NCBI RefSeq assembly: GCF_014199215.1 | Contig: NZ_JACIJC010000004.1 | Coordinates: 372,001-436,000, forward strand | Source: Sphingobium boeckii | Lineage (GTDB): Bacteria > Pseudomonadota > Alphaproteobacteria > Sphingomonadales > Sphingomonadaceae | DNA length: 64,000 nucleotides | Direction of reading: 5' to 3' | Part shown: piece by piece, positions 1 to 9,031 of the stretch | Numbering within the stretch: the first letter of the stretch is position 1 | Layout of the letters: each line of letters begins with the position of its first letter | The notes under the pieces: model-generated | Database searches by the model: none | What the model was told of the DNA's origin: nothing | Seen by the model: the letters and a program-made list of their open reading frames with translations, nothing else | Program-made: the position numbers and the translations under genes

Positions 1-2069
1 GTGTAGATCATGCTGCCGCCGACGCTGAAATAATCATGCAGCTTCAGTTCGCTCTGAACCTCGATACCATTGCTCTTGATATTGCCGGCGTTGCGCACGA
101 TCCGGGTCGGATTGACCGCGGTCGGGTTGAGCGTGAACGCCGAAACCTGTGCGTTCGTCCAGTCGACATGGAAAGCCGATATGTTGAGAAGAAGGCGACG
201 ATCGAACAGATGCGTCTTTACACCCGCCTCGTAGGTCCAGTTGGTTTCTTCCTCATACGCGGTTTCATCGGCTAGAATGCCGGTCGGGCTGACGGGATTG
301 GCTGTATTGAACCCGCCTGCGCGCACGCCCTTTGCCGCCGTTGCGTAAAGGAAGATATCGGGCGTCACCTGATAATCCACCGTGAAGCGCGGCGCGAAGC
401 TTTCAAACGTGCGGAAGAATTGCGGCCCCGTGACCGGGAACGCTCCGGCGGCCGGAACCTGCGTGCCATCGATCGGCACGTTGATGCCCGGTGCGCTCAG
501 CGGATTGCTGACCGACAGAACCTGAGCCAGCTTGCGATCGATATTGTAACGACCTTCGGCATTCACGCGGAACGATCCGAAGCTGTAACCCAGCGATCCG
601 AAGATCGACATCGTCTTCGAGCTGGCGCGCGTATAGCTGCTGTAAACCTGGGTGCCCATGAAATCGCTCGAAAGGAACGGGTTGGCCGTAAAGTCATAGG
701 CCCCAAAGCCGGTCGCCGCGGGGGTGCCGACCGGATTGACCTGCACCAGACGCTCGTTGGCGGCGAGACCACTGCTATCCACCCCGATGCCCAGAGCCGC
801 CAGCGGAATCCGCGAATTGAAATAGCTCCCGCCGAAAATCCACTGGAAAGGCGAGCTGTTATCGGACTGGAACCGAATTTCCTGGCTGAACGTGCGCACG
901 CGCTCGCGCCCGGAGCTCAAGAGGTTGACGTTCGTCAAACGGGTATAGGGGCCAGCAGGAAAGCAGCCGGCACCAATGGTGCAAACGCCAAAGGGCGCGC
1001 CGTTCGCCGTGCCGTCATAATCGTTGTAAGACCGGTTTTCCGCTTCGGTGAAGCCGGTGACGCTGGTGACCGAAATGCCATCGCGGCGCCAGTTCATGTT
1101 CAACGAGATCTGCCGGGATTCGGCCTTTGTTTCGGGCTGATCAGCCGTGATGCTGCTGATCTTGGTGGATTTGATCTCGCCGCAATATTGGGTGCGCAAG
1201 CCGGTCGCCGCGTTGACGGCACCACAGTTGAATGCGGACAGGGGCAGAACGGAATAAGCCGAAAGCTCCGATTTCGAGCTGGTCAGAAAACCTGAAAGAC
1301 GCGCTGTGAAATCGGGCGTCGGCGCAAATTCCAAAGCCGCTGTAACAGCATATTTTTCGGTGCCGCCCAGATTGTCGTCCGTATCCGCAGAGTTCGTCCC
1401 AAAGCCGTCATAGGTGAGATAACCACCGCCTACGCGCAACGACAGCGTGTCCGTCAGCGGCGCGGAAATCGAACCGCGGACGCGATAATCCTTATCCTGC
1501 CCGACGGTCGCCTGGATGTTTCCCTCGAAATCGCGCGAAGGCGCCCGGGTCGAAATCGACATCGCGCCGGCAAAGGTGGAACGGCCAAACAGCGCGCTCT
1601 GCGGCCCCTTGGCGATTTCGATCTGCCCGACATCGAGCACCGAAATCATATCCAGCGTGTTGCGGCTCGTCTGATAAATGTCATCGATGAACACGCCGAC
1701 ATTGGCCTCGGTGTTCAGATCGTTGGTGGTATTCGCCGGTGCCAGGCCGCGAATGTAGATCATCTGCATCCCGCCGCCGGTGATCTGGGTGATGGCGACG
1801 CCCGGGGTGGCATTGGTAAGGTCATTCAGATTGCTGATATTGCGATCGGCCAGATCATCCGCGCTCAAGGCCGTGATCGCGATGGGGACGGTCTGGATGC
1901 TTTCTTCGCGGCGACGCGCGGTCACGAAAATCTCGCCGAAGTCTGCTGCTGCTTCAGTCGCTGTCTCGGCAGGTGCCTGGGCGATCGCCGCGCCAGGCAG
2001 CGCAGCCCCGATCGACGCCAAGGCCATGAAAGATGCGCCTCCCAAAGCGCTTTTCTTGAAATATGCCAT
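1..2069 (-). CDS. TonB-dependent outer-membrane receptor, 3' end cut by window
   Basis: Outer-membrane, TonB-powered active importer. My translation starts MAYFKKSALGGASFMALAS and has a signal peptide ending near the AIAQA cleavage site. A TonB-box/plug start (FGEIFVTARRREE, about residues 45-57) follows, then a plug domain with the IYIRGLAP and KGPQSALFGRST motifs, then a long stretch of alternating beta-strand sequence typical of the barrel. About 689 codons are visible and the C-terminal strands lie beyond position 1. The start is chosen at 2069 because AGGGAGAAG stands just upstream. It is divergent from the serine hydrolase at 2317, with an operator-like palindrome between them. The substrate cannot be read from the sequence; the neighbours suggest a catabolic carbon source rather than a siderophore. 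Confidence 0.95.
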   Translation of the reverse strand, partial: MAYFKKSALGGASFMALASIGAALPGAAIAQAPAETATEAAADFGEIFVTARRREESIQTVPIAITALSADDLADRNISNLNDLTNATPGVAITQITGGGMQMIYIRGLAPANTTNDLNTEANVGVFIDDIYQTSRNTLDMISVLDVGQIEIAKGPQSALFGRSTFAGAMSISTRAPSRDFEGNIQATVGQDKDYRVRGSISAPLTDTLSLRVGGGYLTYDGFGTNSADTDDNLGGTEKYAVTAALEFAPTPDFTARLSGFLTSSKSELSAYSVLPLSAFNCGAVNAATGLRTQYCGEIKSTKISSITADQPETKAESRQISLNMNWRRDGISVTSVTGFTEAENRSYNDYDGTANGAPFGVCTIGAGCFPAGPYTRLTNVNLLSSGRERVRTFSQEIRFQSDNSSPFQWIFGGSYFNSRIPLAALGIGVDSSGLAANERLVQVNPVGTPAATGFGAYDFTANPFLSSDFMGTQVYSSYTRASSKTMSIFGSLGYSFGSFRVNAEGRYNIDRKLAQVLSVSNPLSAPGINVPIDGTQVPAAGAFPVTGPQFFRTFESFAPRFTVDYQVTPDIFLYATAAKGVRAGGFNTANPVSPTGILADETAYEEETNWTYEAGVKTHLFDRRLLLNISAFHVDWTNAQVSAFTLNPTAVNPTRIVRNAGNIKSNGIEVQSELKLHDYFSVGGSMIY

Positions 2070-2259
2070 ATGTTCTTCTCCCTGATCTTGAATACCAAAG
2101 CGGCAGGCCGGCGGATTGTCCGCATTGCTGGCTTGCCCACGCCCCCCTTTGGGCACCTGATCCGGAGCATATCGGCCGCACCCGACAAATAACGGCAAAC
2201 GTGCCGTCTATCCGACAGGCGATTGCAGCACGGTATTTTCTGCACACAATTTTGCCGGA

Positions 2260-2276
2260 TGTCCGCAGTGCGGATA
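2260..2276. promoter_or_regulatory. Operator-like inverted repeat TGTCCG-N5-CGGATA
   Basis: Six-base arms, TGTCCG and CGGATA, with one mismatch, are separated by five bases. The site lies in the 247-base gap between the divergent TonB receptor and serine hydrolase genes, about 40 bases before the hydrolase start. A better copy of the same architecture is at 5661-5679, and a half site TATCCG is at 2209-2214. The role as a repressor or activator site is inferred from position and symmetry. Confidence 0.4.
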
Positions 2277-2316
2277 GCATTCGAAATCCCGTTGCGAGCT
2301 TTTGGAACTAGCCAGC

Positions 2317-3606
2317 ATGTCCTTGGTCATGGCCATATTTTCAAAGACGAAGCCCACGTTCAGAACCGCTGTTGTTCGCGGCCTGCTGCGATCGAGCGTG
2401 ATCGTTCCAGCGCTGATGCTGACGGCCGCGAATACCCCACACGCAAATGAGGAAATTTATCGTCAACGCTTCGAAGCCCTGATGAAAAGCGGCGGAATCC
2501 TGACCCGTTATGATCCGATGGAGCGCGTTGAAGGTGCGCGCAAAGCAAGACCGCTGCCGCTTGCCGCCGCCGATGCGCTGTCCGTCACGCCAGAGGCTCT
2601 GGATCAGGCGTCGGCTTATGCCAAGGCCAGCAACGCCAGCGCGATGATCGTGTGGCGCGATGGCAAATTGCAGCGTGCGGATTACTTCAAAGGCAAAGAC
2701 CGGAACAGTCAGATCGTATCCAAATCGCTCTCCAAACCGATCACCGCGATCGCGGTGGGCCGCGCGATTGCGATGGGCAAGATCAAGTCGGTGGATCAGC
2801 CGGTTGCAGATTTCATTCCGGAATGGCGCGGCACGCCCAAGGAACCGATGCTGATCCGTCATCTGCTAGATATGCGTTCGGGCCTGCTGGAGCAGATGTA
2901 TAGCGACGATCCCGAACATCCGATCAACCGCGCCTATATCGATCCCGACCATGGCTGGCACATCATCAACGATTATCCGCTGACTCACGAGCCTGGCCGC
3001 TATTATGGCTATGGCAATGCCGTGGCGGAGCTGATCGCCGTGGTGATCGAGCGGGCCACGGGCACGCGCTACGGGGATTTCATCGGCAAGCAGATCCTGG
3101 CGCCGATCGGCGCGGCGGGCGGCGAAATCTGGGTCAACCGGCCCGGCGGCCTCGCCCATTCGGGCTGCTGCATGACGTTGCCGGCGGAAAGCTGGCTGCG
3201 TCTCGGCATCCTGCTGATGAATGACGGCGTGGCCGATGGGCGCAGGCTTCTGCCCAAGGGCTATGTGGATGACATGGCGCATGGCACCCCTGAAAATCCG
3301 CATTATGGCATGGGCCTGTGGGTCGCCGGCCCCTATCTATCGCGCCGCGGCTTTGCTGCGCCGAGCAAGCCGGGGCCAAAAGTTCTGCACAGCCAGCCCT
3401 ATCTCGACAAAGACCTGTTCATGTTCGACGGCAATGCCAATCAACTGGTATTCATTTCGCGCGCCGCGCGGACGGTCATCCTGCGGATCGGCGATGCGCC
3501 GCCTCCATCGCCGGAATGGGATAACAGCGCCCTGCCCAATATCATCCTGGGCGGAATCATCTGGAAAAAGGGTGAGACCAGACCCGTAGCGCAGGCCGCG
3601 CCCTGA
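2317..3606 (+). CDS. Secreted SxxK serine hydrolase (beta-lactamase / 6-aminohexanoate-dimer hydrolase fold)
   Basis: 429-residue member of the class C beta-lactamase-like serine hydrolases, which include esterases and amidases. The catalytic SxxK is S137-L-S-K140 within SKSLSKPIT, and the second motif YxN is Y232-G-N234. The N-terminus has a long basic stretch followed by a hydrophobic segment (SSVIVPALMLTAANTPHA), so export to the periplasm or membrane is likely. An in-frame TTG exists at 2302, but ATG 2317 is preferred, with GGAA about 9 bases upstream. It is divergent from a TonB receptor, so it may process the imported substrate. True beta-lactamase activity is unlikely; hydrolysis of an ester or amide is the better guess. 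Confidence 0.85.
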   Translation: MSLVMAIFSKTKPTFRTAVVRGLLRSSVIVPALMLTAANTPHANEEIYRQRFEALMKSGGILTRYDPMERVEGARKARPLPLAAADALSVTPEALDQASAYAKASNASAMIVWRDGKLQRADYFKGKDRNSQIVSKSLSKPITAIAVGRAIAMGKIKSVDQPVADFIPEWRGTPKEPMLIRHLLDMRSGLLEQMYSDDPEHPINRAYIDPDHGWHIINDYPLTHEPGRYYGYGNAVAELIAVVIERATGTRYGDFIGKQILAPIGAAGGEIWVNRPGGLAHSGCCMTLPAESWLRLGILLMNDGVADGRRLLPKGYVDDMAHGTPENPHYGMGLWVAGPYLSRRGFAAPSKPGPKVLHSQPYLDKDLFMFDGNANQLVFISRAARTVILRIGDAPPPSPEWDNSALPNIILGGIIWKKGETRPVAQAAP

Positions 3607-3641
3607 TCTGAATCAGCGCGATCGAGCGCCGAGTTCCGGCC

Positions 3642-4505
3642 TCACAGGGTTTTCCACAAAGGTTCGATCAGCGAAGCGGGATCTTCCAGCATTTGCGGGA
3701 AATGCTGTCTGGTGGCCTTGAGCCAGGTTTCGGGCAGTTCGTCCATCGATACGCCATAGCCTCCACTGGTGCTCGCCATCAGCAGATGGCCGGGATGACC
3801 GGCCGGCATCTCCATCCATGGCCGCCAGTCCACTGTGATCGTCACGCTGGTGGGGCAGGTCACTCGCATCGCGCCAGGCTGTTGAAGCTCTTTCAGGCTG
3901 GCGTGCATCGTCACCACCTCATTGTAGGAAAATGGCTTGGTGCCACCCGGAGGCTGCATCGTGACACGATTGATTTCGCTGATCCAGACATCGTCACCGC
4001 GGACCTGCGGCGCGCGAAGCTCGTGATCGAACGTCGCGCCGGGCATGTCGCGCGCGGGCGAGACACCATGATCGGGCAGCACCAGGATGCGGGACGGCGG
4101 CAGATTTCTGCGCGGCTCCGTGATGGTCTTGCCAGTGTAGGGGTTGAAAAAGCGCCCCGGCGCTTCGCCTGTTTTGGGATCAAGAAAATGCGCGATCTCG
4201 CCCGAGACGCCATCATAGCTGCCATCGGGCCGACGCCGGAACCGAGCGAAAGTGACGCCGACGACATCCCATAAAGGGGTCATCTGCCCATCGACGACGC
4301 CGAAATACGCACCGGTGCAATAGCCGATCACCAGCCGTTCATCGAGCGCCCCGCGCATCTGCATGAAGGCCCGGAAGCGATCGTCCTGATTGCTGAAATC
4401 GAGAGGCTTGGCGTTTGTCTTGCGGGCGATCGCCGAGCTTGCGCTGCCAAGCGCAGCCCCCGCGGCCATTGCCGCCATCACGTCGCGTCGTCCAAATTCC
4501 AGCAT
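3642..4505 (-). CDS. DUF1838 family protein, exported (first copy)
   Basis: 287 residues from the chosen start MLEFGRRDVMAAMAAG. A longer frame reaches 4559 but adds a non-conserved leader. The twin-arginine-like start (GRRDVM followed by a hydrophobic Ala-rich stretch) indicates Tat export. The rest is soluble and recognisable as DUF1838, a family of unknown function found near TonB receptors and catabolic genes in sphingomonads. It lies 72 bases downstream of a second DUF1838 gene on the same strand, and the two are probably co-transcribed. Conserved-looking stretches are PYTGK and NRVTMQPPGG. No catalytic motif is known, so no reaction is assigned. Confidence 0.8.
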   Translation of the reverse strand: MLEFGRRDVMAAMAAGAALGSASSAIARKTNAKPLDFSNQDDRFRAFMQMRGALDERLVIGYCTGAYFGVVDGQMTPLWDVVGVTFARFRRRPDGSYDGVSGEIAHFLDPKTGEAPGRFFNPYTGKTITEPRRNLPPSRILVLPDHGVSPARDMPGATFDHELRAPQVRGDDVWISEINRVTMQPPGGTKPFSYNEVVTMHASLKELQQPGAMRVTCPTSVTITVDWRPWMEMPAGHPGHLLMASTSGGYGVSMDELPETWLKATRQHFPQMLEDPASLIEPLWKTL

Positions 4506-4577
4506 CGCCCGCCCTTTCCCGTGTCTATCGCACGTCTGCACGGACAGGCGGCCGGTCACGACCGCCTGTCCATGGCA

Positions 4578-5585
4578 TCACTTCATGGGACCAGCAGCCG
4601 GCGGCGGCTGGGGCGGCGTCCATCCAGCAGGAACCGGCGCAGGCTTCTGATAACGCGCGTAATTTTCGAGGCTGGACAGCGAAGGACCATAATCCTCCGT
4701 CGGCGCATGAAGCCATTTCTCATCCATCGCGCGCGCCGCTTCGCGGATATCGGGTGCAAGCCCGGCAATGCCGTTGGGCACAGAAGCAAAGGCCGTGGTG
4801 TAAAGAATATTTCCGGGCGCGGCACCCATCAGCATCCAGGGCAGCCAAGGCGTGATGCGCTGCCATGCGCCCACATGCGGCACATGAGTCAGATTGGGGT
4901 TCTTCACGTCCTTGAGCTTGGCGGTGTAGGTGAAATGCTCGGAAACGCGGTTCATCCAGCCGGAGGATTCCCGCGGCCATTTATCTGGCCGCAAAGCGTT
5001 GGGATAAACCATGTCGATGCCCGTTTGCAGGATCAGCGTATCGTCCGGCCCATAAACCCAATCGAGCAGATAGGGCCGCTTGGCCACCTTTTCAGTTTGC
5101 AGACCGCCATAAGACGGGGGATCCTGATGGAATTCACTGATCGTGAAATTGAAGGGATCGTTGGCGATCGGGACGACCTTGACCGTCTCGTTCGTATAAG
5201 GATTTTCCCAGCTATCGAGGATCTTGCCGGTTTCCAGATCCCGGTAGAACACGATCTCGCGCAGCAGCCGGCGCCAGCTTCCATCTTCCAGGCGCTTGGT
5301 GCGCACCACGCTGAAACCATCGACGCCGAAGAGCGGACGAACCTTTTCATTGTCTCGCACGCCCATCGCCCGGCCCCTGATCCAGCCCACCTTTTCCTTC
5401 GTCGGATCAAGATCGGCATCCAGCCGCGTAAAGGTGTCACGGTTCCATTTCGGATCCTTGAAATCGATCTTGGAGACGAAATCCACTTTGGGAGCCGCGC
5501 CCATCGCCGGACCGGCTGCCGCCGCGCCCGCGGCAAGCGCTGCCATGCCAAGGCCTTCACGGCGCGTAAAAAGCATATCCTTCAT
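4578..5585 (-). CDS. DUF1838 family protein, exported (second copy)
   Basis: 335 residues from ATG 5585 (MKDMLFTRREGLGM), chosen because GGGAGA lies about 6 bases upstream; longer starts at 5591 or 5648 are possible. The TRREGLGMAALAAGAAAAG start resembles a Tat signal. The body shares features with the neighbouring DUF1838 protein: a DxDLDP segment, NPYTNETVKV, and a Trp-rich C-terminal half ending in a Pro-rich tail. The two genes are tandem and probably arose by duplication, although they have diverged considerably. The divergent promoter region shared with the hydrolase at 5750 carries a perfect palindrome. Function is unknown. Confidence 0.8.
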   Translation of the reverse strand: MKDMLFTRREGLGMAALAAGAAAAGPAMGAAPKVDFVSKIDFKDPKWNRDTFTRLDADLDPTKEKVGWIRGRAMGVRDNEKVRPLFGVDGFSVVRTKRLEDGSWRRLLREIVFYRDLETGKILDSWENPYTNETVKVVPIANDPFNFTISEFHQDPPSYGGLQTEKVAKRPYLLDWVYGPDDTLILQTGIDMVYPNALRPDKWPRESSGWMNRVSEHFTYTAKLKDVKNPNLTHVPHVGAWQRITPWLPWMLMGAAPGNILYTTAFASVPNGIAGLAPDIREAARAMDEKWLHAPTEDYGPSLSSLENYARYQKPAPVPAGWTPPQPPPAAGPMK

Positions 5586-5660
5586 CCCCATTCTCCCGAC
5601 TGTATACAATGCCCGAACCTGCTGCCGATCATTGCCTTGTCGCCACAAGGTTGGCGCATC

Positions 5661-5679
5661 TTATCCGACTGCCGGATAA
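5661..5679. promoter_or_regulatory. Perfect 7+5+7 palindrome, probable operator
   Basis: TTATCCG-actgc-CGGATAA: seven-base arms pair perfectly around five bases. It sits midway in the 164-base gap between the divergent DUF1838 gene (start 5585) and the alpha/beta-hydrolase gene (start 5750), about 70-95 bases from each. This suits a dimeric TetR- or LacI-type regulator acting on both promoters. The same layout occurs at 2260-2276. Confidence 0.5.
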
Positions 5680-5749
5680 GAGAGAACCCGCCTGCGCTCA
5701 AAGCCGGTCGACCGGCGCAATGCAGCGGTGCACGACGGAGGACATCAGA

Positions 5750-6574
5750 GTGAGCCAGGCCTTGAGGATGCGCAGGGGCTATATCGACGGCCCCTATGGA
5801 CAGATCCATTATCTTGACGGATTGGTAGGACGCCCGCTGTTGCTGCTGCATCAGTCCATCATGACCGCCAACCAGTTCGATTATGTGTTTGCCCCGCTCA
5901 TGGCGCACGGCATCCGGCCCATCGCGATCGATTATCCCGGATTTGGCATGTCCGATCCGACACCGTTCGTGCCTGCGATACGCGATTATGCCGAAACCGT
6001 GCCATTGGTGTTCGACGCGCTCGGCCTGGAGCGCGCCGCAATCGGCGGACATCATACCGGTGCGCTTGTAGCCAACGAAGCGGCGGTGCGCTTTCCCGAT
6101 CGCGTCGGTGCGGTGATCCTAGGTGGCCCCTTCATCGTGAGCGAAGACCAGCGTCAGGCGCTCATCGATGATATCCTGGTGCGTGAAAAAGCCTTCACGG
6201 CGTTGCCGGGCGCAGCGCATATGGTGCAGGTCGCCGCCGCGCGCGAACGCTATAGCCTGGGCACGATCAGCCCGGCGCGGATCGGGGATTATGTGGTGCA
6301 GGCGATGGCGGCGCTATCGCACGGTGCCTATTGGTATGGCCATAATGCCGGCTTTTCCTATCGTCAGGAAGAGACGCTGATGCAGATCACGCAGCCCACG
6401 CTGATCCTGACGAACACCGGCGACATGCTCTACGAAAGCGCGCTGACCGCGCACCGGATGCGACCTGATTTCGCCTTCACCGCGCTGAACGGCGGCGGGA
6501 TCGATATCGTTGACCAGCAACCCCAGCAATGGGCCGACGCCATCGCCGCGTTTCTGGCCGACGTGCCGGCGTAA
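5750..6574 (+). CDS. Alpha/beta-hydrolase-fold protein with altered active site
   Basis: 274 residues from GTG 5750, chosen for GGAGG eight bases upstream; the frame opens earlier but without conserved sequence. The fold is clear: LLLLHQS oxyanion-loop strand, AIDYPGFGMSDP, a nucleophile-elbow segment and a C-terminal acid segment (TNTGDMLYES). The elbow reads G100-H-H-T-G104, so histidine 102 stands where Ser, Asp or Cys normally acts. The position of the usual catalytic His near the C-terminus (NGGGIDIVDQQP) also has no histidine. Ordinary esterase or dehalogenase chemistry is therefore doubtful. It may be a lyase, an isomerase or a binding protein. It faces the MaoC-like gene at 6627-7796, 52 bases downstream. 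Confidence 0.8.
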   Translation: MSQALRMRRGYIDGPYGQIHYLDGLVGRPLLLLHQSIMTANQFDYVFAPLMAHGIRPIAIDYPGFGMSDPTPFVPAIRDYAETVPLVFDALGLERAAIGGHHTGALVANEAAVRFPDRVGAVILGGPFIVSEDQRQALIDDILVREKAFTALPGAAHMVQVAAARERYSLGTISPARIGDYVVQAMAALSHGAYWYGHNAGFSYRQEETLMQITQPTLILTNTGDMLYESALTAHRMRPDFAFTALNGGGIDIVDQQPQQWADAIAAFLADVPA

Positions 6575-6626
6575 GCCGGTCAGGGATCCAGCAGGAATCC
6601 CTACCAACCCTCGCCGGCGCGGGGCG

Positions 6627-7796
6627 TCACTTCCGGGTCGGCAGCTCGATCTCGCCCTTGGCGGTCGCCATGGTCTTGCCGAGCTGGTCGGCCATCTTGC
6701 AATCGATCTGCACGACATGCCGGCCCTGCTCATCGACCATCTTGTCGATCACAGTGGCGGTCATGAAGGTGGCATCGCCCGTAAAGGCCGGGCCGCGATA
6801 GGCCGAGTTCACATGGACCACCTGCCCATATTCTCCGGCCCAACCTGCAAGGTAATCGAGAATCCACGCGCCCATGGATGCACCATATCCATAAGGCCGC
6901 GGCATCCCGATGTAGCGCGCCCAGCGGGGAAAGAGGTGTCCGCGTGACGGCCCGAAATAGGCGCCGTCGGTCAGTTCGGGATTGATCCGCTCCATCACCC
7001 CGTCATTCTCGTGACCCGCCATGGCGGGATCGAACCCCAGCGCCTCGAAATCGATCACGGGCCGGTGCGTATCGCCCCACAGGGTGAAGAGATAGGCGCG
7101 CCATTCGGTGGTGATGCTTGCAATGCTGTGAGGCCCGAAGACGCGCACGGGCAGCGCATCGCCGATGCTCACATCTTCCCAATAGCGTTTGCCATGGCCA
7201 AGATCGTGCATCATGTTGATGAATTCGAGCTTGCGCTCCTCCAGCTCGGCGAGCGCCTGATCGGTCCACTCGGGGTCTTCCGTGGCGTCCATGGACCCCA
7301 TCTCGACGGCGAGATCATTGCGATAGCGGATACCGGTGGACCGCTGCTTGGCGATCAGATCGCCATCTTGATTATAATAATTATTGTCGCCCCGCTGGAA
7401 ACAGGTCGGGCCGGCGAATTTGGTCTCCTTGACCACATAATCGAACGGGATCTTTTCATTGTGGATCATGTCGCCGCCAAAGATGCGCGGGCCATAGAAC
7501 CACCATTCATCGCCGCCGAAAATCAGGTGAGAACCGGGGACCCGGCCGACGCACGCGGGGCCGGCGCCATGGCCATCGTCAGTGGCGACGGCGAAGGATT
7601 GCGGTGCCACGAGCCGGCCGTAGCGGCCTTCCTTGGCGAAATCATGATCATAGTGCAGCAGATTGGGATAGTGCATCGCCTGCACCCAGCGCCGAAAATC
7701 ATTGTTATGCAGCGGCTCCTTCATGCGCGCAGGCTGAAGGGGTTTGCCGAGATAATTATCGAGATCCGAGCAATCGAGCGTTCTGTCAGCCACCAT
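6627..7796 (-). CDS. MaoC / FAS1-like double-hotdog dehydratase
   Basis: 389 residues if read from ATG 7796; ATG 7817 and GTG 7793 are alternatives, and GGGAGA just upstream favours 7796 or 7793. The N-terminal half (HDHDFAKEGRYGRLVAPQSF) resembles the FAS1-like dehydratase N domain. The C-terminal half (GHLFPRWARYIGMPRPYGYG ... VHVNSAYRGPAFTGDATF) resembles a MaoC hotdog. Such proteins hydrate or dehydrate enoyl-CoA or hydroxyacyl-CoA thioesters in the cytoplasm, which fits the CoA-based catabolism around it. It is probably read with, or just upstream of, no other minus-strand gene, since the hydrolase at 5750 converges on it. Confidence 0.8.
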   Translation of the reverse strand: MVADRTLDCSDLDNYLGKPLQPARMKEPLHNNDFRRWVQAMHYPNLLHYDHDFAKEGRYGRLVAPQSFAVATDDGHGAGPACVGRVPGSHLIFGGDEWWFYGPRIFGGDMIHNEKIPFDYVVKETKFAGPTCFQRGDNNYYNQDGDLIAKQRSTGIRYRNDLAVEMGSMDATEDPEWTDQALAELEERKLEFINMMHDLGHGKRYWEDVSIGDALPVRVFGPHSIASITTEWRAYLFTLWGDTHRPVIDFEALGFDPAMAGHENDGVMERINPELTDGAYFGPSRGHLFPRWARYIGMPRPYGYGASMGAWILDYLAGWAGEYGQVVHVNSAYRGPAFTGDATFMTATVIDKMVDEQGRHVVQIDCKMADQLGKTMATAKGEIELPTRK

Positions 7797-7994
7797 CGTC
7801 TCCCGGTTTGAATCCATGGGCGCGGGAAATCATCCTCAGCGCTTGATGAGGCTTTCTATCGCTGCGCATCGGCCGCCGCCAGACCATTGGATGGCAAATG
7901 GCAAAGCATCGCCGCAGCGGCTACAGGCTTCAAATAACTGAAATCATTACTTTCCTAAAAGAAGCGCCGGAGAAAGAGGATGAGCGGCCTGCCC

Positions 7995-8909
7995 TCAGCC
8001 ATCCAGAAAGTCCCGCGCCAAAGCGGCAACCTCCGCCGCATGGACGCCGAACGTGCCGCCCGTCCAGGGCAGATCGAGCACACGCCCGTTGGGGACAACG
8101 GCCCGGGCGCGTGACGTGATGGCAAATAAAACATCGTTGGGATTGAGGATCAGTATCGGCTGGGTGATCTGAACCAGCGTTTTTGCAAAGTCATAGTCAA
8201 AGGATGCGGCATAGCCCCAATCCAGGTGCATCGGATCCCGGTTCATCTCCCAAAACAGGAGCCAGGCGCGCTCCTCATTCATGTCGGGCCTGAATTTGCG
8301 GAAAGCCTTCCAGTTTTCAGGGATTCGCGCAGCGGCCGCCTCCAGATCCGACGCCGCGACGTTTGCGACCCCGGCCTTCATCTTGACCAGATCCTCCGGC
8401 GTGAACATCAGCGCCGAATTGAGGATGATCTTGCGCACCAGCCTGGGCCGCTGACGCGCCAGTTCGAGCGCTGTGGCTGAGCTGGTGTGATTGCCCAGCA
8501 GATCGATGCGCTTCAGGCCCATCGCATCGACCAGATCGCCCATGGCCGCTGCAAAATCGCCAATCGTAGACGGGGCCGGAGGGCGATCGGAGAGACCATA
8601 ACCCGGCGTATCGGCGGCGATCGCCAGACGGTCCGTGCCCATCATCGGCAGGAAATCCATATAGCCCCGGCTCGATCCCGGGCTGGCGTGCAGGCAAAGG
8701 AAGGGCAGCTTTCCGCTCGCCTTCTGCGGTTGCGCAAAACGATAATGGACCTGGCCGAAGCGGCAGGGCTGATAGCCATTCAGCATCGCTTGCGGGCCAG
8801 GCGGCGGCGCGGCGCGCACGGAGGCCGTCAGCCCATCAGTGGACAGGGCCAGCCCCGCCGCGGTGATGCCCAGCGCCATCTGGCGGCGGTTCAGGGTGGA
8901 TGCGGTCAC
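7995..8909 (-). CDS. Exported alpha/beta-hydrolase-fold protein with altered active site
   Basis: 304 residues from GTG 8909, preceded by a strong AAGGAGG. The start MTASTLNRRQMALGITAAG is Tat-like, with cleavage likely near VRAAPPP. The fold is shown by LPFLCLHASPGSS, AADTPGYGLSDRP and an elbow at G139-N-H-T-S143, which puts His141 in the nucleophile position. The usual GHF-type catalytic histidine near the C-terminus reads GGTFGVH, so the aligned residue is Thr. It shares this pattern with the protein at 5750, so the two are likely paralogues of a non-classical subgroup, one cytoplasmic and one exported. Substrate unknown. Confidence 0.8.
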   Translation of the reverse strand: MTASTLNRRQMALGITAAGLALSTDGLTASVRAAPPPGPQAMLNGYQPCRFGQVHYRFAQPQKASGKLPFLCLHASPGSSRGYMDFLPMMGTDRLAIAADTPGYGLSDRPPAPSTIGDFAAAMGDLVDAMGLKRIDLLGNHTSSATALELARQRPRLVRKIILNSALMFTPEDLVKMKAGVANVAASDLEAAAARIPENWKAFRKFRPDMNEERAWLLFWEMNRDPMHLDWGYAASFDYDFAKTLVQITQPILILNPNDVLFAITSRARAVVPNGRVLDLPWTGGTFGVHAAEVAALARDFLDG

Positions 8910-9031
8910 GCGGCCTCCTTTTTCATGCTAGGGCTTTCGGGCGTTGAGGCAGCGCAGTGCCTGAGAAAGGGGTCTCGCCCGAAGCCGGTGCGGCCAGCTT
9001 CCGATCGAGGAATTCGCAGATTCGTCATGAT

